Assembly (NCBI GenBank): GCA_003158495.1
Contig: PMJT01000079.1
Span: forward strand, 147 to 10,216
Origin: Chloroflexota bacterium
GTDB taxonomy: Bacteria > Chloroflexota > Limnocylindria > Limnocylindrales > CSP1-4
DNA: 10,070 bases
Reading direction: 5' to 3'
Shown: in pieces, positions 6,241 through 10,070 of the stretch
How the letters are laid out: the number at the start of each line of letters is the position of its first letter
Position numbering within the stretch: position 1 is the stretch's first letter
Notes under the pieces: model-generated
The model's input: the letters and a program-made list of their open reading frames with translations, nothing else
Database searches by the model: none
Told to the model about the DNA's origin: nothing
Translations under genes and position numbers: made by a program

Positions 6241-7101
6241 ATGGCGCTAATCGTTCGCCGGCGGGCCGGATTTGGGCTCGCCTCGTGCCTGGCGGTTGTC
6301 GCCGCCCTGGCCGCGGCCGGTTGCGGGGGCAGCAACGCCACGCCGGCGATCATCTACATAACGCCGACCCCGGCGCCGGCTACTCCTACTGTGGTCCCCA
6401 CCCCGCTGCCGTCGGGCGTAACGCCGGCCCCCACGGCCACACCGACCCCGGGACCGGCGACGCCGGCCATCGGCAGCGTCGTCATCTCGTCGGACGCGCC
6501 GGATAGCCGCTGGAAGGTGACCTTCAAGAAGCCCATAGTTTCGGGCATACCGAATCCGGCCATGACCAAGATCAACGACGCCATCACCGCCAAGGTGAAT
6601 TCGCTCATCAGCGGCTTCACGGGTTCCGGCCTGCCGGCGGTCCAAACCGGAGCCGGGCCGAGCACGCTCGAAGGCGATTTCACCATCGCGCTCGACTCGC
6701 CAACGCTGATCAGCCTCCGCTTCACGGTCCTGACCTTTGTGACAGGCGCAGCACATCCGATCGGTACTCCCGCGAGCATCAACTTCGTCGTCTCCAGTGG
6801 CGACACGGTCGCCCTGACCAGTCTCTTCAACGACCCGACCGCGGCACTTCCGGTCCTGTCGACACAGGCCCACGCCGCACTCTCGGCGGACCTTGGCTCG
6901 GACCTCACCTGGGCCGGGCCGGCAACGGCGATGAGTTTCTTCGACAAGGCCTGGGCGTTGACGCCTGCCGGCCTGGAATTCAGCTGGGCCCAGGGCGACC
7001 TGGCGAGCATGGCCGCCGGCGCGCCGAGTGCGACCCTTGCCTGGTCCGCTATCAAGACACTTATCAAGCCCGGCAGCGCGGCCGGCGAGTTCATTCAGTA
7101 G
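6241..7101 (+). CDS. Lipoprotein with P/T-rich linker and RsiV/PdaC-like DUF4163-DUF3298 region
   Basis: This is a 286-aa predicted surface lipoprotein. Residues 1-27 are a signal peptide (basic RRR, then an Ala/Val/Leu-rich core) ending in the lipobox AAAGC, with C28 as the lipidated residue. A Thr/Pro-rich tether follows (about 37-75, repeated T-P/A-P units), typical of cell-surface proteins in Chloroflexota. The rest (about 76-280) resembles the DUF4163/DUF3298 extracellular module found in RsiV anti-sigma factors and in PdaC-type deacetylases. It shows an early 'INDAI' segment, then LRFTVLTFVTGAAHPIGTPA and GDTVALTSLFND, corresponding to the family's aromatic/Gly-Ala-His-Pro and LxxLF motifs. 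No cytoplasmic anti-sigma part, transmembrane helix beyond the signal, or catalytic deacetylase domain is present, so its role is unknown. Sensing or binding a wall ligand is a reasonable inference. The ATG at 6241 has SD cggagg just upstream; longer in-frame starts would bury the signal peptide. Confidence 0.75.
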   Translation: MALIVRRRAGFGLASCLAVVAALAAAGCGGSNATPAIIYITPTPAPATPTVVPTPLPSGVTPAPTATPTPGPATPAIGSVVISSDAPDSRWKVTFKKPIVSGIPNPAMTKINDAITAKVNSLISGFTGSGLPAVQTGAGPSTLEGDFTIALDSPTLISLRFTVLTFVTGAAHPIGTPASINFVVSSGDTVALTSLFNDPTAALPVLSTQAHAALSADLGSDLTWAGPATAMSFFDKAWALTPAGLEFSWAQGDLASMAAGAPSATLAWSAIKTLIKPGSAAGEFIQ

Positions 7102-7111
7102 GAAGATCGAA

Positions 7112-7447
7112 TTGAAGCCAATCGCTTCGCCCGGCTCTCTCGAGGACCTGGACATCCGCGTCGGCCGGATCCTGGAGGTCGCAGATTCACGCACTCGCAA
7201 GCCGACCTATCGACTCACCGTGGACTTTGGGCCTGAGATCGGCGTCAAAGTCTCGTGCGGCGCATATCGAAATTACGCCCCGGAGGAGCTCGTCGGGCGG
7301 CTGGTGGTCGCGGCCGTGAACCTCGGGCCAAAGCAGATGGGACCGGAAATCTCGGAAGTGCTCGTCCTCGGAGTGACCAACGCGGCGGGGGAGACGATCT
7401 ACCTGACACCGGCCTCCGAGGTCCCTCTCGGCGTCCACGTCTACTGA
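7112..7447 (+). CDS. CsaA-like tRNA-binding domain protein
   Basis: This is a small 111-aa protein consisting essentially of one tRNA-binding OB-fold domain (residues about 11-111), like CsaA of Bacillus and the stand-alone relatives of the MetRS C-terminal domain. The hallmarks are LDIRVGRILEVAD near the N-terminus, VDFGPEIGVKVSCGAYRNY, PEELVGRLVVAAVNLGPKQM, and SEVLVLGV near the C-terminus, all in the expected order and spacing. CsaA has been described as an export-related chaperone, and the fold binds the tRNA elbow, so the exact role here is open. The start is TTG 7112: an AGGAAG SD (7100-7105) lies 6 nt upstream, and the conserved domain begins directly afterwards. The SD overlaps the stop of the lipoprotein gene, so the two genes are probably translationally coupled. 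Two aminoacyl-tRNA synthetase genes lie just upstream. Confidence 0.85.
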   Translation: MKPIASPGSLEDLDIRVGRILEVADSRTRKPTYRLTVDFGPEIGVKVSCGAYRNYAPEELVGRLVVAAVNLGPKQMGPEISEVLVLGVTNAAGETIYLTPASEVPLGVHVY

Positions 7448-7803
7448 TCGCCGGAGCATCCCGGCGGCTTTCGAGCCGCCCACCAACACCCTGCCCGACC
7501 CGGCGGGACGGGGCCCCCACGCCTGCTCCACGGCTCCGTCCGGGTGGGTAGGTACCCCCGTCGCCTTTCGCAACCTAACCGCAACCATTCCGTACGGTGA
7601 AACAGTCAACTAATGTGCGCCGCGACCTTGCGCGGAACGTGGCGATAGGTAATCTACGGCGCAAGGCTCGGCGCGGACTCCAATGTCCGGGCCTGCCGAC
7701 CAATGGTGTTCATGGCGCCGACCGTCGGTCTCTCTGGCACAGGGGAGACTGGTCTACGATCTCGGCCCATGTCGGAGTGCAAGTGGAGTGGAGGAATCTC
7801 TTT
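7448..7803 (+). other. 356-nt intergenic leader upstream of the ABC importer
   Basis: I see no gene here. An open frame joined to livK begins at 7597, but its product lacks family character and the true lipoprotein start is at 7804. The first 100 nt hold the TTCG hairpin and an imperfect GC stem (ACCCGG 7498-7503 with CCGGGT 7540-7545, flanked by ACGG/CCGT and CCC/GGG). CCGTACGG (7590-7597) is a palindrome that could be an operator. A weak -10-like TACGAT lies at 7755-7760 with only a poor, closely spaced -35 (CTGGCA, 7734-7739), so the importer's promoter is not settled. It matches no riboswitch class I recognise. Confidence 0.5.
7463..7480 (+). terminator. Hairpin with TTCG loop after the CsaA-like gene
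   Basis: A perfect 7-bp stem GGCGGCT/AGCCGCC (7463-7469/7474-7480) is closed by a ttcg tetraloop, 15 nt after the stop codon. There is no T-run, so it may act as a 3'-end barrier or a weak terminator. A second, bulged stem follows at 7494-7511/7536-7548. Confidence 0.4.
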
Positions 7804-9057
7804 ATGAAGCTGAAACCGCTAGCGATAATCGCTGTGGTTGCGCTTGTGGCGTCTGCCTGCACGGGCTCGTCGGCGACCACCGCCCCGAGCGCGGCCAGCA
7901 ACGTTGCCGTCAAGATCGGCGTCGATCTCCCGCTGTCCGGCGCTGAGCTCCCGAACGGCGACCCGACCCTCAAGGGCGTCGAGCTCGCAATCAAGCAGAA
8001 CCCGGTCGCCGGGTTCACCGTTACGACGAACGTCAAGGACGACGCTCTCAACGGCAAGCACGATCCCCAGACCGGTGCCACGAATATCGGCCAGCTCGTG
8101 ACCGACACGTCCGTCTTCGCGGTCGTCGGCCCGTTCAACTCGAACGTCGCCCAGGCCGAGATCCCGGTCTCCAATGCTGCCGGCCTCATCCAGTGCAGCC
8201 CGGCCAACACGAACCCGGCGCTGACCAAGGGCGCCGCGGCCGCTGCCCTGCGCCCAACCAACCCGAACAAGATCGCCTACGTCCGTGTCGCCACCACTGA
8301 CGACATCCAGGGCCAGGCAGGCGCCGACATCGCCTACACGGTTGCCGGTGCCAAGACGGCATACGTCGTCGACGACACCGAGACCTACGGCAAGGGCCTC
8401 GCCGATCAGTTCGTCACCTCGTTCACGGCTCTCGGCGGAAAGATCACCGGCCGCGACGGCGTCCCGGCGAGCGGCCAGAACGACTTCACCGCGCTCCTCA
8501 CCGCGGCCAAGGCCAATAACCCGGGGTTCGTCTACTTCGGCGGCGTCACCGCAACGGGCGGTGGCCTGCTCCGCAAGCAGATGGTCCAGAACGGCATGGG
8601 TTCGATCCCGTTCGGCGGCGGCGACGGCATCAGCGACGGCTCGGCGGCAACCGCCAGCTCGTTCCTGAACGTGGCCGGTGCTGACGGCGACGTGAACACC
8701 TACATGACCGTCGCTGCGGTCCACGACATCCCGAATGCGGCGCAGTTCGCCACCGACTACAAGGCCGCCTACGGGGCCGAGCCCGGCGCCTACAGCGCCT
8801 CCGGCTACGCCTGCGCGCAGATCTACCTCCAGGCCCTCGCGGCGACCAAGAGCGCCGATCGCGAGACGATCCGCGCCTATGTCACCAACTCCACCAACAA
8901 GTTCAACACCGTGCTCGGCACCGTCTCGTTCGACGCGAACGGCGACACCAGCCAGCACGTCATCAGCGAGTACAAGTTCGACCCGACCACGAAGGATTGG
9001 AAGTACTTCCAGCAGAAGGACTACACCACCGGCGTGACCACCACAGCCGCTCCGTAA
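7804..9057 (+). CDS. livK: Branched-chain amino acid-type ABC transporter substrate-binding lipoprotein
   Basis: This is the extracytoplasmic receptor of a HAAT-family importer (LivK/Peripla_BP_6 type), 417 aa. The signal peptide MKLKPLAIIAVVALVASAC has a lipobox ending at C19, so the protein should be lipid-anchored. An Ser/Ala/Thr-rich tether (about 20-35) precedes a type I periplasmic-binding fold. It begins VKIGVDLPLSGAELPNGDPT and LKGVELAIKQ, followed by VVGPFNSNVAQAEIPVSNAAG, YVVDDTETYGKGLADQF, GQNDFTALLTAAKANNPGFVYF and AYSASGYACAQIYLQALA. The ATG at 7804 is chosen because it starts the signal peptide and has SD ggagga (7790-7795); the upstream in-frame extension would spoil export. 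The ligand cannot be read from the sequence: branched-chain amino acids are usual, but amides, urea or small peptides are known in the family. The permease gene follows after a strong hairpin. Confidence 0.92.
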   Translation: MKLKPLAIIAVVALVASACTGSSATTAPSAASNVAVKIGVDLPLSGAELPNGDPTLKGVELAIKQNPVAGFTVTTNVKDDALNGKHDPQTGATNIGQLVTDTSVFAVVGPFNSNVAQAEIPVSNAAGLIQCSPANTNPALTKGAAAAALRPTNPNKIAYVRVATTDDIQGQAGADIAYTVAGAKTAYVVDDTETYGKGLADQFVTSFTALGGKITGRDGVPASGQNDFTALLTAAKANNPGFVYFGGVTATGGGLLRKQMVQNGMGSIPFGGGDGISDGSAATASSFLNVAGADGDVNTYMTVAAVHDIPNAAQFATDYKAAYGAEPGAYSASGYACAQIYLQALAATKSADRETIRAYVTNSTNKFNTVLGTVSFDANGDTSQHVISEYKFDPTTKDWKYFQQKDYTTGVTTTAAP

Positions 9058-9082
9058 GGACAGCTGTTCGCAAACGAGATCT

Positions 9083-9113
9083 TGGGGGGCCGGAAGTCTT
9101 TTCCGGCCCCCCA
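9083..9113 (+). terminator. Perfect 13-bp hairpin between livK and livH
   Basis: The arms 9083-9095 (TGGGGGGCCGGAA) and 9101-9113 are fully complementary around a 5-nt loop (gtctt). It starts 25 nt after the livK stop and ends 49 nt before the livH GTG. The absence of a T-run argues for partial termination or mRNA 3'-end protection, leaving more livK than livH message, as seen in other binding-protein operons. Confidence 0.7.
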
Positions 9114-9162
9114 GTTACGATCCGCTTCGACCGTCACCTAAGAAGCTGACCCGGGAGACTCC

Positions 9163-10070
9163 GTGGACGTCGGTATCCTGATACAACAGACGCTGAACGC
9201 CCTGACCATCGGCGCCATGTACGCGCTCATCGCGCTTGGCTACACCATGGTCTACGGCATCATCGAGCTCATCAACTTCGCCCATGGCGACGTCTTCATG
9301 GTCGGCTCGTTCGTGACCCTGTGGCTGTTGGCCACCTTCGGGGTCCAGGGCACGATCAACGACCCGGTCCAGCTCGTGGTCCTGCTGGTCGTCATGTTCG
9401 CCTTCGCCATGATCGTCATGGGTTTCGTGGGCGTCCTGATCGAACGCTTCGCGTACCGTCCGCTCCGGAACGCGCCTCGCCTGGCGCCGCTGATCACGGC
9501 CATCGGCGTGAGCTTCATCCTCCAGAACCTGATCCAGGCGACCTACAGCAACGCCGACTTCAACGTGCCGCAGGTCATAGACCCGCAGGCGAAGTTGACG
9601 TTTACGATTCCTAACTTCACCGTTGCAGGGATTGCATTCACCAACTCCCAGGTGACCGCGACCGTAGTCCACATCTTCATCATCGTCTTGGCCCTCGCCA
9701 TGATCGTTGCCCTGCAGCTGTTCGTCCGCCGGACGCGGCTCGGCCGGGCCATGCGATCGACGGCTATCGACCGCGAAGCGGCCCAACTGATGGGCGTGGA
9801 CATCAACACCACGATCGCCCTGACCTTCTTCATCGGCTCCGCGCTGGCCGGCGCCGCAGGCGTGGCCTGGGCACTCAACTACGGCCACACCAAGTTCGAC
9901 ATCGGCTTCCAGGCCGGCCTAAAGTCCTTCACGGCGGCCGTCCTCGGCGGCATCGGCAACACCACGGGCGCCGCCCTCGGCGGGTTCCTGATCGCCTTCG
10001 TCGAGGTGTTCAGCTCTCAGTTCGGTTACGCCCGCTGGAGTGAGGCCATCGTCTTCACAATCCTCATCCT
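9163..10070 (+). CDS. livH: Branched-chain amino acid-type ABC transporter permease LivH (3' truncated by window edge)
   Basis: This is one of the two membrane-spanning subunits of the LivK-dependent importer. The 302 codons visible are nearly full length for the family (about 290-310 aa), and the frame is still open at the right edge. The N-terminus reads NALTIGAMYALIALGYTMVYG followed by LINFAHGDVFMVGSF, the standard LivH opening. Hydrophobic segments recur along the protein (about eight). The cytoplasmic coupling loop that contacts the ATPase is seen around residues 194-215 as GRAMRSTAIDREAAQLMGVD, and it is followed by ALAGAAGVAWAL and FTAAVLGGIGNTTGAALGGF. The GTG at 9163 is the start, with SD gggag at 9153-9157; the family N-terminus falls exactly there. 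LivM and the ATPases LivG/LivF would be expected next, outside the window. Confidence 0.95.
   Translation, partial: MDVGILIQQTLNALTIGAMYALIALGYTMVYGIIELINFAHGDVFMVGSFVTLWLLATFGVQGTINDPVQLVVLLVVMFAFAMIVMGFVGVLIERFAYRPLRNAPRLAPLITAIGVSFILQNLIQATYSNADFNVPQVIDPQAKLTFTIPNFTVAGIAFTNSQVTATVVHIFIIVLALAMIVALQLFVRRTRLGRAMRSTAIDREAAQLMGVDINTTIALTFFIGSALAGAAGVAWALNYGHTKFDIGFQAGLKSFTAAVLGGIGNTTGAALGGFLIAFVEVFSSQFGYARWSEAIVFTILI

Noticed and set aside
7597..7803. N-terminal extension of livK by 69 codons
   Set aside because: The extension would place a hydrophilic Arg-rich segment before a clear lipoprotein signal peptide, and the ATG at 7804 has its own good SD.
7819..8958. Minus-strand open frame of 379 codons opposite livK
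   Set aside because: Shadow of the substrate-binding protein gene; low-complexity Val/Gly/Arg/Asp composition and no recognisable domain.
9115..9888. Minus-strand open frame opposite livH
   Set aside because: Antisense shadow of the permease; rich in His, Asp and Gln from reverse-complemented hydrophobic codons, with no domain.

Overview
The window is an ordinary, gene-dense, high-GC bacterial chromosome segment with every recognised gene on the + strand. The P/T-rich linker of the lipoprotein at 6241, the 'AC' and 'GC' lipoboxes, the frequent GTG/TTG starts and the strong GC bias suggest a Chloroflexota-like organism (a soil or freshwater lineage), although a high-GC actinobacterium cannot be excluded. 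No mobile element, CRISPR array, tRNA or rRNA was seen. Both edges cut through genes: the proton pyrophosphatase on the left and LivH on the right.

Layout. (1) 1-429 is the C-terminal end of a membrane pyrophosphatase (hppA). It is followed by two consecutive hairpins, the second with a T-run. (2) 553-1874 holds uppP (undecaprenyl-diphosphatase) and argR (arginine repressor), 17 nt apart and probably co-transcribed. (3) 1875-2559 is a gene-free stretch. It carries a very long GC hairpin with a GGA-repeat loop (2099-2150), an AT-richer stretch, a good sigma70-type promoter (2406-2434) and a hairpin-bearing greA leader. (4) 2560-6053 is a transcription/translation block: greA, a class I (archaeal-type) lysyl-tRNA synthetase and seryl-tRNA synthetase. 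(5) 6241-7447 holds an RsiV/PdaC-like lipoprotein and a small CsaA-type tRNA-binding protein, coupled by an SD that overlaps the upstream stop. (6) 7448-7803 is a structured leader. (7) 7804-10070 is the start of a branched-chain amino-acid-type ABC importer: substrate-binding lipoprotein, a perfect 13-bp hairpin, then the LivH permease.

How they work together. The greA-lysS-serS block supplies elongation rescue and two charged tRNAs, with a CsaA-like protein nearby. ArgR and the Liv-type importer are both concerned with amino-acid supply, but nothing in the sequence links them directly. No novel multi-gene system is evident. The points most worth a second look are the class I LysRS directly after greA, the greA leader whose second hairpin hides the SD, the (GGA)n-loop hairpin after argR, and the livK/livH intergenic hairpin.
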